Position numbers and translations under genes: made by a program. The notes beneath the pieces are model-generated. The model was not told the DNA's origin. It saw nothing but the letters and a program-made list of their open reading frames with translations, and ran no database searches. Shown piece by piece: positions 1-8,994 of a stretch of 64,000 nucleotides of DNA. Location of the stretch: contig NZ_CP087879.1 in the NCBI RefSeq assembly GCF_021442325.1, positions 868,001-932,000 of the forward strand, read 5' to 3'. Origin of the DNA: Agromyces marinus. GTDB lineage: Bacteria; Actinomycetota; Actinomycetes; Actinomycetales; Microbacteriaceae. Numbering within the stretch: position 1 is the first letter of the stretch; every line of letters starts with the position of its first letter.

Positions 1-516
1 TCTGGCCCGGCCCGGGACGAAGCTGAACGACGAGTCGCGCAGCACGCGCATGCGGTTCCAGCCGCGGTGCACGAGGTCGAGCACGTGCGGGTTGGGGCAG
101 CCTTCGAAGAGCACCGAGTGGAACTCGAGGTTGAGTTCGGTGAACCGGTGCGGGTCGAAGTCGTCGAGGGTGCGCCGCATCTCGTCGTTGATCGCGCGCG
201 CCCGCTCGAGCTGTTCGGGCGTGACGTGCGGAGCCGTGAGCGAGGTCGCGAAGCCCTCGACGAGCGCGAGCGTCTGCATCGTGTGCAGGTACTCGGTCTC
301 CTTGATGAGCGCGACCTGTGCGCCCACGTTGCGCTGGAAGGTCACGAGGCCTTCGGCCTCGAGCCGCCGGATGGCCTCGCGGACGGGCACGACGGAGACG
401 TCGAGCTCCGCGGCGATCTGGGCGAGCACGAGCCGGTAGCCGGGGACGTACCGCCCGTCGTCGATGCGTTCCCTGACGAAGCGGTATGCGCGCTGGGACT
501 TGCTCTCGACGCTCAC
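1..516 (-). CDS. GntR-family (FCD) transcriptional regulator, C-terminus cut by window edge
   Basis: The first 172 residues of a GntR regulator are present; the rest lies beyond the left edge. The start is GTG at 516, sharing four bases with the TGA of the preceding FAH-RraA gene, so the two are translationally coupled. Residues about 8-75 form the winged helix-turn-helix (VPVREAIRRLEAEGLV is the typical recognition region), and from about residue 80 an all-helical FCD ligand-binding domain begins, as in the FadR subfamily. Family members usually bind short palindromes and release them on binding a pathway carboxylate. Its place at the end of an aromatic catabolic operon makes it the likely local regulator, acting at the two repeats at 2041-2056 and 3701-3716. 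The fold is certain; the ligand is inferred. Confidence 0.88.
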   Translation of the reverse strand, partial: MSVESKSQRAYRFVRERIDDGRYVPGYRLVLAQIAAELDVSVVPVREAIRRLEAEGLVTFQRNVGAQVALIKETEYLHTMQTLALVEGFATSLTAPHVTPEQLERARAINDEMRRTLDDFDPHRFTELNLEFHSVLFEGCPNPHVLDLVHRGWNRMRVLRDSSFSFVPGRAR

Positions 517-2015
517 GACGACGCGGCCTCCGTGCGTTCGCGCTCGTAGCGCTGCCGCCACTCGCGGTTCATCGGGAACAGCCCGTCGACCGGTTCGCCC
601 TCGGCGACCCGATCGGCGACCCATGCGTCGGCGGCGTCCTGTTCGGCGGCCTCGGCCGCGACCTCGGCGACGAGGTGCGGCGGGATCACGATGACGCCGT
701 CGCCGTCGCCGACGATCACGTCGCCGGGCTGCACGGCGGCGCCGCCGCACGCGATCGTCACGTCGGTCTCCCACGGGACGTGCCGCCGCCCGAGCACGCT
801 CGGGTGGGCGCCCTGCGAGAAGACCGGGATGCCGATCTCGGCGACCGCGTCGAAGTCGCGCACGCCGCCGTCGGTGACGATTCCCGCGGCGCCGCGCACC
901 TTGGCGCGCAGCGCCAGCACGTCGCCGACGGTGCCGGTGCCGCGCTCGCCGCGGGCGTCGACCACGAGCACCTCGCCGGGGCCCACGGAGTCGAAGGCGC
1001 GCTTCTGGGCGTTGTAGCCGCCGCCGTGCGAGTCGAACAGGTCGGGTCGGGCGGGGATGAAGCGCAGCGTGCGTGCTCGACCGACGATGCGGTCGCCCGC
1101 GTGGTTGGCGCGGACCCCCTCGATGAAGATGTCGTGGTACCCGCGCTTGCGCAGCGCGACCGAGAGCGTGGCGACGGCGACGGATGCCAGGGTCTCGCGA
1201 AGTCCGTCGGTGAGTTCGAACTCCGGCTCGGCGGCTTCGGCCCCGTCGAGCGGCGTCGCGCGCCCGGCGGCGACCGCCTCGGCGTGGGCGTGCTCGGAGC
1301 CCCACGCCTCGATGCGCTGGAGGTCGTCGACTGCGGGCTTCGAGCCGAAGTCGCCGAAGGCCGTGCCGCCCTGCGTGATGGTGGTCACGAGGCGCCCGGT
1401 CGAGGGCGCGCCCGGTGCGTTCGGCGCGTCGACCTCGACTTCGACGACGTCGCCGGGGAGGACGACGGTCGAGCCGGCCGGGGTGCCCGTGAGGATCACG
1501 TCGCCGGTGTGGAGCGTGAAGTGCTGCGAGAGGTCGGCGACGAGGCGCCCGAAGTCGAACAGGAGCGTGTCGGTCGTGTCCTCCTGGACGAGTTCGCCGT
1601 CGACCCAGGTGCGCACGCGCCAGTCGCCCGGCCCGATGCCGGCGGTGGGGATCGCGGCGGGCCCGAGCGGGGTGAAGCCGTCGCCGCCCTTGGAGCGCAC
1701 GTTCGAGCCCTTGTCGGCGGCCCGCAGGTCGTAGAGCCCGAAGTCGTTGGCGGCGGTGACGGCGGCGACGTGCGACCAGCCGTCGTCGGGGGAGACGTGG
1801 CGGGCGGGCGTGCCGATGATGAGGGCCAGTTCGCCCTCGAACGCGAGCAGTTCGGTGCCCGCGGGGCGCTCGAGCGTTCCCCCGGTGCCGGCGAGCGAGC
1901 TCTGCGGCTTGAGGAAGTAGCTCGGCTGGGCCGGCGTGCGGCCGCGCTGCGCCGCACGCGACGGGTAGTTCAGGTGGACGGCGATGATCTTGCCGGGGGT
2001 GGCGATGGCGGTCAT
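513..2015 (-). CDS. Fused fumarylacetoacetate-hydrolase-family / RraA-family protein (HpaG-like isomerase-decarboxylase)
   Basis: A 500-residue two-domain enzyme. Residues about 50-245 are an FAH domain: candidate metal ligands E60 and E62 in the FEGEL motif and D91 in NDFG, and the family signature DVILTGTPAG at about 172-180. Residues about 285-470 are an RraA/HMG-aldolase-like domain with GD at about 364-365 and the TDGGVRD motif at 381-387. In the E. coli homoprotocatechuate pathway HpaG joins two FAH-type halves, for decarboxylation of 5-oxo-pent-3-ene-1,2,5-tricarboxylate and isomerisation of the product; here the second half is replaced by an RraA fold, a family that includes oxaloacetate decarboxylases. 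By context (hpaH and hpaI upstream) this is the equivalent step, with division of labour between the domains inferred. ATG at 2015 follows GGGAG. It has its own upstream operator-like repeat. Confidence 0.8.
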   Translation of the reverse strand: MTAIATPGKIIAVHLNYPSRAAQRGRTPAQPSYFLKPQSSLAGTGGTLERPAGTELLAFEGELALIIGTPARHVSPDDGWSHVAAVTAANDFGLYDLRAADKGSNVRSKGGDGFTPLGPAAIPTAGIGPGDWRVRTWVDGELVQEDTTDTLLFDFGRLVADLSQHFTLHTGDVILTGTPAGSTVVLPGDVVEVEVDAPNAPGAPSTGRLVTTITQGGTAFGDFGSKPAVDDLQRIEAWGSEHAHAEAVAAGRATPLDGAEAAEPEFELTDGLRETLASVAVATLSVALRKRGYHDIFIEGVRANHAGDRIVGRARTLRFIPARPDLFDSHGGGYNAQKRAFDSVGPGEVLVVDARGERGTGTVGDVLALRAKVRGAAGIVTDGGVRDFDAVAEIGIPVFSQGAHPSVLGRRHVPWETDVTIACGGAAVQPGDVIVGDGDGVIVIPPHLVAEVAAEAAEQDAADAWVADRVAEGEPVDGLFPMNREWRQRYERERTEAASS

Positions 2016-2040
2016 GGACTCCCTCGTCTCTCAATATCTG

Positions 2041-2056
2041 AAATCATATACGATCA
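2041..2056. promoter_or_regulatory. Operator-like repeat, copy 1 (upstream of the FAH-RraA gene)
   Basis: The 16-mer aaatcatatacgatca is identical to the copy at 3701-3716. Its core ATCATATACGAT is an imperfect palindrome (ATC-n6-GAT), as expected for a GntR/FadR-type operator, and lies about 28 bases upstream of the FAH-RraA start. Read on the minus strand it contains TATGAT, a possible -10 box, so binding would block transcription. AT-rich sequence is striking here. Confidence 0.65.
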
Positions 2057-2092
2057 TTGAGCGGATGGCGCGAGCAGGCTCGGCGCGCCGAC

Positions 2093-2899
2093 TCAGTAGC
2101 TGCCGCGCGCCGGGCCGGTGTCGCCGATGAAGCGATCGGCGAGGGCTTCGGACGCGCGCGCGAGCAGTGCGACATCCGCTCCCACCGCGACGAACGATGC
2201 GCCCGCGTCGAGATAGCGCTCGGCATCGGCCGGGACGAAGGCGTTCACGCCGACCGGGACGCCCGCCTCGACGCCCGCGCGGACGGCCGTGAGGACGGCG
2301 GCGACGACATCCGGGTGCCCCTGCTGCCCGAGCAGCCCCATCGAGGCCGCGAGGTCCGACGGGCCGACGAACAGGCCGTCCAGCCCGGGGGTCGCCGCGA
2401 TCGCCTCGACCGAGGCGATCGCCGCGGCCGATTCGACCTGCGCGAACACGCTGATCGTCGACGAGGCCTGGGCGAGGTAGTCCTCGACGCGGTTCCAGCG
2501 CGAGGCGCGCGCGAGCGCCGCGCCGACGCCGCGCACCCCGCCCTGCGGGTACCTGGTCGCGCGCACGACCTCGGCCGCCTGCTCGGCCGAGTCGACCATC
2601 GGCACCAGCAGGTTCTGCACGCCGAGGTCGAGGAACTGCTTGATCGTCACGGTGTCGCCGAAGGGCACGCGCACGACCGGCGCGACGGGGTACGCGGCGA
2701 CCGCCTGGAGCTGCGCGAGCACCGACTCGAGCCCGTTCGGCGAGTGCTCGGCATCGATGAGCACCCAGTCGAGCCCGCTGCCGGCCGCGATCTCGGCGAC
2801 GAGCGGGCTGCCCGAGCAGACCCACATGCCGACCTGCGGCCGATCGGCCGCGTCGATGCGTGCGGAGAACGTCGGGGGGAGGGTCAGGCGAATCGGCAC
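2093..2899 (-). CDS. hpaI: HpcH/HpaI-type 4-hydroxy-2-oxoheptanedioate aldolase
   Basis: A 268-residue class II (metal-dependent) aldolase that in the homoprotocatechuate pathway cleaves 4-hydroxy-2-oxoheptane-1,7-dioate to pyruvate and succinate semialdehyde. Seen in the sequence: DAEHSPN (active-site His region, about residue 45-50), FAQVESAAAI with the metal-binding Glu, and GLFVGPSDLAASMG with the metal-binding Asp. Length matches the family (about 260). The GTG start at 2899 is chosen because GGGAG lies six bases upstream and the next ATG would remove the first strand; it overlaps the end of hpaH by 16 bases, so the two are coupled. Related aldolases accept other 2-oxo acids, so the exact substrate rests on the neighbouring hydratase and FAH enzyme. 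Confidence 0.88.
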   Translation of the reverse strand: MPIRLTLPPTFSARIDAADRPQVGMWVCSGSPLVAEIAAGSGLDWVLIDAEHSPNGLESVLAQLQAVAAYPVAPVVRVPFGDTVTIKQFLDLGVQNLLVPMVDSAEQAAEVVRATRYPQGGVRGVGAALARASRWNRVEDYLAQASSTISVFAQVESAAAIASVEAIAATPGLDGLFVGPSDLAASMGLLGQQGHPDVVAAVLTAVRAGVEAGVPVGVNAFVPADAERYLDAGASFVAVGADVALLARASEALADRFIGDTGPARGSY

Positions 2900-3669
2900 G
2901 AGATGCTCCCGAGGTCGCGGTAGTCGGCGTGGACGGTGTCGCCGCGCTCGACCCACATGGGTCGGGTGAAGCTGCCCGCGAGGACGATCTCGCCGGCCCC
3001 GAGCGACTGGCCGTGCTGCGCGAGCTTGTTCGCGAGCCACGCGACGCCCATCGCGGGGTGCCCGAGCACGGCGCCCGCGACGCCCGACTCCTCGATGGTC
3101 TCGTTCCGGCTGAGCAGCGCACCGACCCAGCGAAGGTCGACGTCGTCGACCTTCACGGGGCGGCCGCCGACGACCATCGCGCCCATCGCGGCGTTGTCGC
3201 TGATCGTGTCGACGATCGTGCGGCCCTCGAGGGCGATGTGCGAGTTGAGCACCTCGAGCGCCGGCACGACGTACTCGGTCGCGCGGAGCACGTCGAAGAT
3301 CGTCGTGTGCGGCCCGTCGAGCGGCGCGCCGAGCACGAACGCGAGCTCGACCTCGATGCGCACGTTCGAGAAGCGGTCGAACTCGATGGTCGAGCCCGAC
3401 TCGACGACCATGTCGTCGAAGATCACGCCGTAGTCGGGTTCGGTGATGCCCGTCGCGACCTGCATCACCTTGGAGGTCAGGCCGATCTTGCGGCCCACGA
3501 GCCGGGCGCCGGCGCCCTGGCGTCGCCGCGCCCACTCGGCCTGCACGGCGTAGGCGTCCGCGACGCCCATGCCGGGGTTCCGGGCGGTCAGGAGGGGGAC
3601 GGTCGTGCGGTCGCGGTCGGCGGCGAACAGTTCGTCGGCGATCTCGCGGATTCGGGACGGGTCCAGCAT
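2884..3669 (-). CDS. hpaH: 2-oxo-hept-4-ene-1,7-dioate hydratase (HpaH-like)
   Basis: 261 residues, close to the 267 of E. coli HpaH, in the FAH-like hydratase family (HpaH, MhpD, XylJ). It adds water to the 2-oxo-heptenedioate made by the preceding isomerase, giving the substrate of HpaI. Typical segments: GRKIGLTSKVMQ near residue 70, the acidic pair in RIEVELAFVLG near 105-115, and LGHPAMGVAWLANKL in the last third. The ATG at 3669 follows GGAGAG by four bases; an upstream in-frame GTG at 3702 lacks a ribosome binding site and would overlap the operator-like repeat. First gene of the hpaH-hpaI pair; the operator copy at 3701-3716 lies about 35 bases upstream. Confidence 0.88.
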   Translation of the reverse strand: MLDPSRIREIADELFAADRDRTTVPLLTARNPGMGVADAYAVQAEWARRRQGAGARLVGRKIGLTSKVMQVATGITEPDYGVIFDDMVVESGSTIEFDRFSNVRIEVELAFVLGAPLDGPHTTIFDVLRATEYVVPALEVLNSHIALEGRTIVDTISDNAAMGAMVVGGRPVKVDDVDLRWVGALLSRNETIEESGVAGAVLGHPAMGVAWLANKLAQHGQSLGAGEIVLAGSFTRPMWVERGDTVHADYRDLGSISCRFA

Positions 3670-3700
3670 CGACTCTCCACTTCGTCGTGATCGGTATCTC

Positions 3701-3716
3701 AAATCATATACGATCA
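3701..3716. promoter_or_regulatory. Operator-like repeat, copy 2 (upstream of hpaH)
   Basis: Identical to the 16-mer at 2041-2056, and the flanks also agree (tatct one base before it). It lies about 35 bases upstream of the hpaH start and overlaps the TGA of the ThDP-enzyme gene (3714-3716). The same spacing to the start codon in both copies argues for a shared regulator, most simply the GntR protein at the left edge. Confidence 0.65.
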
Positions 3717-5372
3717 GCGTGCCGCAGCGCGAAGGATCTCATCCTGATAGGGCGCGACGACCCGGTCCGAGATGCGGCAGTCAAGCAGCAGGAACCGTCG
3801 CCCGCCGACCGGTTCGGCACTCCACGACGCGAGCCGCTCCAGGTCGTCGAGCCGGCGCACCACGACGCCCTCGGCGCCGACGGCGTCGGCGAGCCGCGCG
3901 AAATCCACCCCCGGAATGCGCATGGGCGACTCCGCGACGCCCTGCCGCCCGTACACGTGCACCTCCGCGCCGTACGCCGCGTCGTTCCACACCACGGCGA
4001 TGCCGCGGCCCGCCGCCGTCCGCACCGCGGACTCGAGATCGGCGATCGCCATGAGGCCACCGCCGTCACCCGTCGTCAGCACGATCGTCGCGTCCGGATT
4101 CGCCGCCGCAGCACCCGGCACACTCGGGAAGCCGAGCCCGATCGACTGGAACGCGGTGCCCACCATGACCATGCGGTCGGGGGATGCCACGGGCCAGTAC
4201 ATGTTCGCCCACCCGATGAAATGGCCCCCGTCCGAGACCACGACGCGGTCCTCGGGGAGGAGCTCGGCCAGTCGCGCCGCGACCGAGCGCGGATCCAGGC
4301 GGCCGTCCTCGGGCACGACGCCGACGCCCGGATCGTGGGCGCGGAGCGGCGCGAGCTCGATCGACTCGCGCCACCCCGACGACGCCGCGCCGAGCGACCC
4401 GAGCTCGGCGACCAGCGCCCGGCCGACGAGCGCCGCGTCGCCCCTGACGTAGGCGCCCACGTGCGGGTGCGTCGCGGCCGGCGCGACATCCACCTGCGCG
4501 ATGAACGTGCCCGGCGCGAACAGGTCGCCGCACCGCATCGTGAACTGGTTCAGCGAGGCGCCGAACACGACCGCGACATCCGCTTCGCGCACGAGCGACA
4601 TCGCGCCCTCGGCGCCGAAGCCGCCCGCCACGCCGAGGTCGTACCGGTCGTCGGGGAAGATCCCGCGCCCGAGCGCCGTCGACGCCGTCACGGCGCCCGT
4701 CGCCGCCGCGAGCTCGCCGAGCACCCCGCCGGCATCGGCGAGCCACGCGCCGCGGCCCGCGACCAGCAGCGGCCGACTCGCCCCGGCGAGTCGGCCGGCG
4801 AGCGTCGCGATCGCCCCCGCGGCGAACTCGCCGCGCGGCCCGAGCGCCCCGGGCAGGCGCGGCTCGGCGACCCCGGGCACGGGCCCGGCCTCCGCGGTCG
4901 CGACGTCGTACGGGATCGCCAGCACGGTCGGCACCCGGTAGGCCAGGGCGTGCTCGACCGCGATGACCGTCGTGGCCGCGGCATCCGTTCGCCCGACCGT
5001 ATAGGTGCGCGCCCCGACCGCGGATGCGAGCGCCACCTGGTCCACGCCCCAGGGCCGCGGCCCCGACGTCGGCTCGTCGCCCACGACGAGCACGAGCGGG
5101 ACGGCGGCCTGCACCGCCTCCGCCAGGGCCGTCAGCGTGTTCGTGAACCCGGCGCCGTACGTCGCCGTCGCGGCGGCGACGCGGCCGGATGCGCGGAAGT
5201 GCGCATCCGCGGCGACGACGCCGCCGGCCTCATGCCGGACGGCCGTGAAAGCGGCGTCCGTGTCGCGTTCGAGCGAATCGAGGAACCAGGCGTTGCCGTT
5301 GCCCATGACGCCGAAGACATGATCGACGTGGGCGGCGAGGGTGCGGGCGACGTGCGCGGAGACGGTGGGCAT
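3714..5372 (-). CDS. Thiamine-diphosphate-dependent decarboxylase/synthase-like enzyme
   Basis: 552 residues with the three-domain order of the acetolactate synthase/pyruvate decarboxylase superfamily: PYR domain (about 1-165, catalytic Glu as E48 in VRHEAGG), a central nucleotide-fold domain (about 190-320) and the PP domain (about 350-540) with the ThDP-Mg motif GDGGG followed about 25 residues later by NDAAYG. ATG at 5372 has AAAGG seven bases upstream. The next gene in the same direction is hpaH after 44 bases. Substrate cannot be read from sequence. Options are an aryl-pyruvate decarboxylase making arylacetaldehydes that feed the downstream ring-cleavage pathway, or an acetolactate-synthase paralogue. 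The region upstream to 5568 shows no clear promoter. Confidence 0.8.
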   Translation of the reverse strand: MPTVSAHVARTLAAHVDHVFGVMGNGNAWFLDSLERDTDAAFTAVRHEAGGVVAADAHFRASGRVAAATATYGAGFTNTLTALAEAVQAAVPLVLVVGDEPTSGPRPWGVDQVALASAVGARTYTVGRTDAAATTVIAVEHALAYRVPTVLAIPYDVATAEAGPVPGVAEPRLPGALGPRGEFAAGAIATLAGRLAGASRPLLVAGRGAWLADAGGVLGELAAATGAVTASTALGRGIFPDDRYDLGVAGGFGAEGAMSLVREADVAVVFGASLNQFTMRCGDLFAPGTFIAQVDVAPAATHPHVGAYVRGDAALVGRALVAELGSLGAASSGWRESIELAPLRAHDPGVGVVPEDGRLDPRSVAARLAELLPEDRVVVSDGGHFIGWANMYWPVASPDRMVMVGTAFQSIGLGFPSVPGAAAANPDATIVLTTGDGGGLMAIADLESAVRTAAGRGIAVVWNDAAYGAEVHVYGRQGVAESPMRIPGVDFARLADAVGAEGVVVRRLDDLERLASWSAEPVGGRRFLLLDCRISDRVVAPYQDEILRAAAR

Positions 5373-5568
5373 GACGAGGCCTTTCGAGACGACGACGGAA
5401 GAGGAGGGTTCCGTATGTGTCTCGCGGGGCCGGCCGGATCGGCCTGACGCTTCGCGCCCATTTTTCGAGCGCCGGCGCCGGTGACGGGATCGCGTCGGCG
5501 CTGGACGACGTGATCTTACCCGTACCGCCGATGCGACGACCCGCGGCCGCACAGGGCATCATGGTCGG

Positions 5569-5874
5569 GTGGAGAAGACCATCCAGCTGCGCAGGTACAC
5601 GCTCATCGACGGGGAGTACGACGCCTTCGTGGCGTGGTGGAACGAGTGGATGCCGCGCGTGCGGCCCGCACTGGGCTTCACGATCGAGTTCGCCTACGGG
5701 ATCCGCGAGGCGAACCGCTTCGTGTGGGCCGTCAGCGCACCCGGCGACGCCGACGCGTTCCGGGCGCTCGAAGAGACCTACCTCGCCTCGGCCGAGCGCG
5801 CCGCCGCATTCGACGGCGTGCCCCAGCGCGTCGCCGAGTACGACATCGCGCTCGTCGACGACCGCTGCGCCTGA
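5569..5874 (+). CDS. NIPSNAP-family small protein
   Basis: 101 residues with the NIPSNAP pattern: a charged beta strand at the start (TIQLRRYTL), WWNEWMP in the middle and an acidic C-terminus. NIPSNAP proteins adopt a dimeric ferredoxin-like alpha/beta-barrel fold; bacterial members have no settled function, though many sit near oxidative catabolic genes. GTG at 5569 has CATCAT six bases before it, resembling the leaderless arrangement seen elsewhere here but with C in the first position. Divergent from the ThDP-enzyme gene across 196 bases. Confidence 0.7.
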   Translation: MEKTIQLRRYTLIDGEYDAFVAWWNEWMPRVRPALGFTIEFAYGIREANRFVWAVSAPGDADAFRALEETYLASAERAAAFDGVPQRVAEYDIALVDDRCA

Positions 5875-5890
5875 CCCGTCGGCGCGGTGC

Positions 5891-5916
5891 ACCGGGCGCC
5901 CGCCATGACGCCCGGT
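5891..5916 (+). terminator. Hairpin after the NIPSNAP gene
   Basis: ACCGGGCG pairs with CGCCCGGT across a 10-base loop, 16 bases after the stop codon. There is no T-tract. Probably a transcription terminator separating this gene from gap. Confidence 0.5.
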
Positions 5917-6089
5917 CGACACCGCGGCAACGCGGAGCCGTGTCATCCGCCGTCGTGTACATCGAGCACTCGGAAACTCGGGCTATCATCTGAGACATCC
6001 CCTTGGACACCACGTGGTCGCCGCTGCCCACCCCTCAGCTCGACCCGAGACAGGCCGCCGAGGTACGCCCGCGGCTGAGAGGAACTGCC

Positions 6090-7598
<1,509 letters not shown>

Positions 7599-7611
7599 GC
7601 GGATGCCGCGT

Positions 7612-7636
7612 GGCGGGCCCGCGACGCGGGCCCGCC
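7612..7636 (+). terminator. Rho-independent-like hairpin after gap
   Basis: Perfect 11-base stem GGCGGGCCCGC / GCGGGCCCGCC with a 3-base loop, 14 bases after the gap stop. No T-tract. Confidence 0.7.
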
Positions 7637-7657
7637 GTGCGCCGGCCGACCCGGCCG

Positions 7658-7663
7658 TAGGCT
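7658..7663 (+). promoter_or_regulatory. -10 box TAGGCT, leaderless start of the thiolase gene
   Basis: TAGGCT, six bases, then ATG at 7670. No Shine-Dalgarno sequence; transcription would begin at or next to the start codon. Confidence 0.55.
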
Positions 7664-7669
7664 GGTGAC

Positions 7670-8845
7670 ATGAGCACCGAAGCCGTCATCGTCGACGTCG
7701 TCCGAACGCCAGTGGGCCGGGGCAAGCCCGGAGGCATGCTGAGCGAGGTCCACCCGGTCGACCTGCTCGCGGGCGTGCTCACGTCGATCATCGACCGAAA
7801 CGACCTCGATCCGGCGCTCGTCGACGACGTGTACGGCGGGTGCGTGAGCCAGGTCGGCGAGCAGTCGTGCAACATCACGCGCAACGCACTGCTCGCCGCC
7901 GGCTTTCCCGAGACCGTGCCCGGCACGACGATCGACCGGCAGTGCGGGTCGAGCCAGCAGGCGGTCGCGTTCGCGGCGCAGGCGGTGCTCGCCGGCCAGG
8001 CCGAGATCGTGCTCGCGTGCGGCGTCGAGTCGATGAGCCGCGTCCCGCTCGGCTCGAGCGCCGCGGGCGCCGACCCGTACGGCACCCGGCTGCGGGCCCG
8101 CTACCCCGACGGCCTCGTCGGGCAGGGCGTCTCGGCCGAACTCATCGCGCACGAGTGGGGGCTCTCGCGGGAGGACCTGGACGGGTTCGCCGCGCGCTCG
8201 CACCGGCTCGCCGCCGAAGCGGGGGAGTCGGGCGCGTTCGCGACCGAGGTGGTGCCGGTGGCCGGGGTCGACCGGCTCGCGGACGAGACCGTGCGCCCTG
8301 CGACATCCGTCGACTCGCTCGCGGGCCTGAACCCGGCGTTCCGCACCGACGCGCTCGCGGCGCGCTTCCCCGACCTCGAGTGGCGGATCACGCCGGGCAA
8401 CTCGTCGCCGTTGACCGACGGTGCGTCGGCCGCGCTCATCATGAGCGCCGACGCGGCCGAGGAGCTCGGCCTGACCCCGCGCGCGCGGTTCCGCGCGTTC
8501 TCGGTCGTGGGCAGCGACCCGCTGATGATGCTCACGGGCGTCATCCCCGCGACCGCACGGGTGCTCGAGCGCGCCGGCCTCACGCACGACGACGTCGACG
8601 CGTACGAGGTCAACGAGGCGTTCGCGTCGGTCCCGCTCGCGTGGCTCGCCGAGACCGGGGCCGACCCCGCGAAGCTGAACCCGCGCGGCGGGGCGATCGC
8701 GCTCGGGCACGCGCTCGGCTCGAGCGGCACGCGGCTGCTGACGACCCTCGTGAACCACCTCGAGGCGACCGGCGGCCGCATCGGCCTGCAGACCATGTGC
8801 GAGGGCGGCGGCATGGCCAACGCCTACCTCATCGAGCGCCCCTGA
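7670..8845 (+). CDS. Acetyl-CoA C-acyltransferase (degradative thiolase)
   Basis: 391 residues, normal thiolase length. It cleaves 3-oxoacyl-CoA with CoA in beta-oxidation, or condenses acetyl-CoA in the reverse sense. All catalytic residues are visible: acylated C92 in [10 protein letters not shown], the NEAFA motif, H347 in [11 protein letters not shown] and C377 in [10 protein letters not shown]. The shape (FadA/acetyl-CoA acetyltransferase, thiolase I) is clear, chain-length preference is not. It is followed 149 bases later, in the same direction, by a 3-hydroxyacyl-CoA-dehydrogenase-type SDR, so the two could perform successive steps of beta-oxidation. The ATG at 7670 lacks a ribosome binding site but has TAGGCT six bases upstream. 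Confidence 0.92.
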   Translation: MSTEAVIVDVVRTPVGRGKPGGMLSEVHPVDLLAGVLTSIIDRNDLDPALVDDVYGGCVSQVGEQSCNITRNALLAAGFPETVPGTTIDRQCGSSQQAVAFAAQAVLAGQAEIVLACGVESMSRVPLGSSAAGADPYGTRLRARYPDGLVGQGVSAELIAHEWGLSREDLDGFAARSHRLAAEAGESGAFATEVVPVAGVDRLADETVRPATSVDSLAGLNPAFRTDALAARFPDLEWRITPGNSSPLTDGASAALIMSADAAEELGLTPRARFRAFSVVGSDPLMMLTGVIPATARVLERAGLTHDDVDAYEVNEAFASVPLAWLAETGADPAKLNPRGGAIALGHALGSSGTRLLTTLVNHLEATGGRIGLQTMCEGGGMANAYLIERP

Positions 8846-8876
8846 CCCGTGCCCCGGCCGGACCCACCCACCCCAA

Positions 8877-8952
8877 CCGCCGAGTGTTGCCGTTCCCGCC
8901 GAGTGATCCCGCTGCAGCAGCAACACCGGGCGGGAACGGTATCACTCGGCGG
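8877..8952. repeat. Structured intergenic repeat with three CCGCCGAGTG copies
   Basis: Bases 8879-8900 pair with 8929-8950 (22 positions, one mismatch, one G-U). CCGCCGAGTG occurs directly at 8877-8886 and 8896-8905 and inverted at 8943-8952. The 28-base loop holds GCAACAC, which can instead pair with GTGTTGC at 8884-8890, and GAGTGAT, which can pair with ATCACTC at 8941-8947, so two folds compete. It could be a terminator, an mRNA-processing structure or a dispersed REP-like element. Confidence 0.7.
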
Positions 8953-8994
8953 AAGCGCAGCACCGACAGCACGAAGCAGACGGAGGAGAGACAC

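Noticed and set aside
61-549. Plus-strand frames opposite the GntR gene
   Set aside because: Shadows of the GntR reading frame; no start signals.
6003-6089. TTG start adding 29 residues to GAPDH
   Set aside because: No ribosome binding site or conserved residues; GTG 6090 with AGAGGA fits better.
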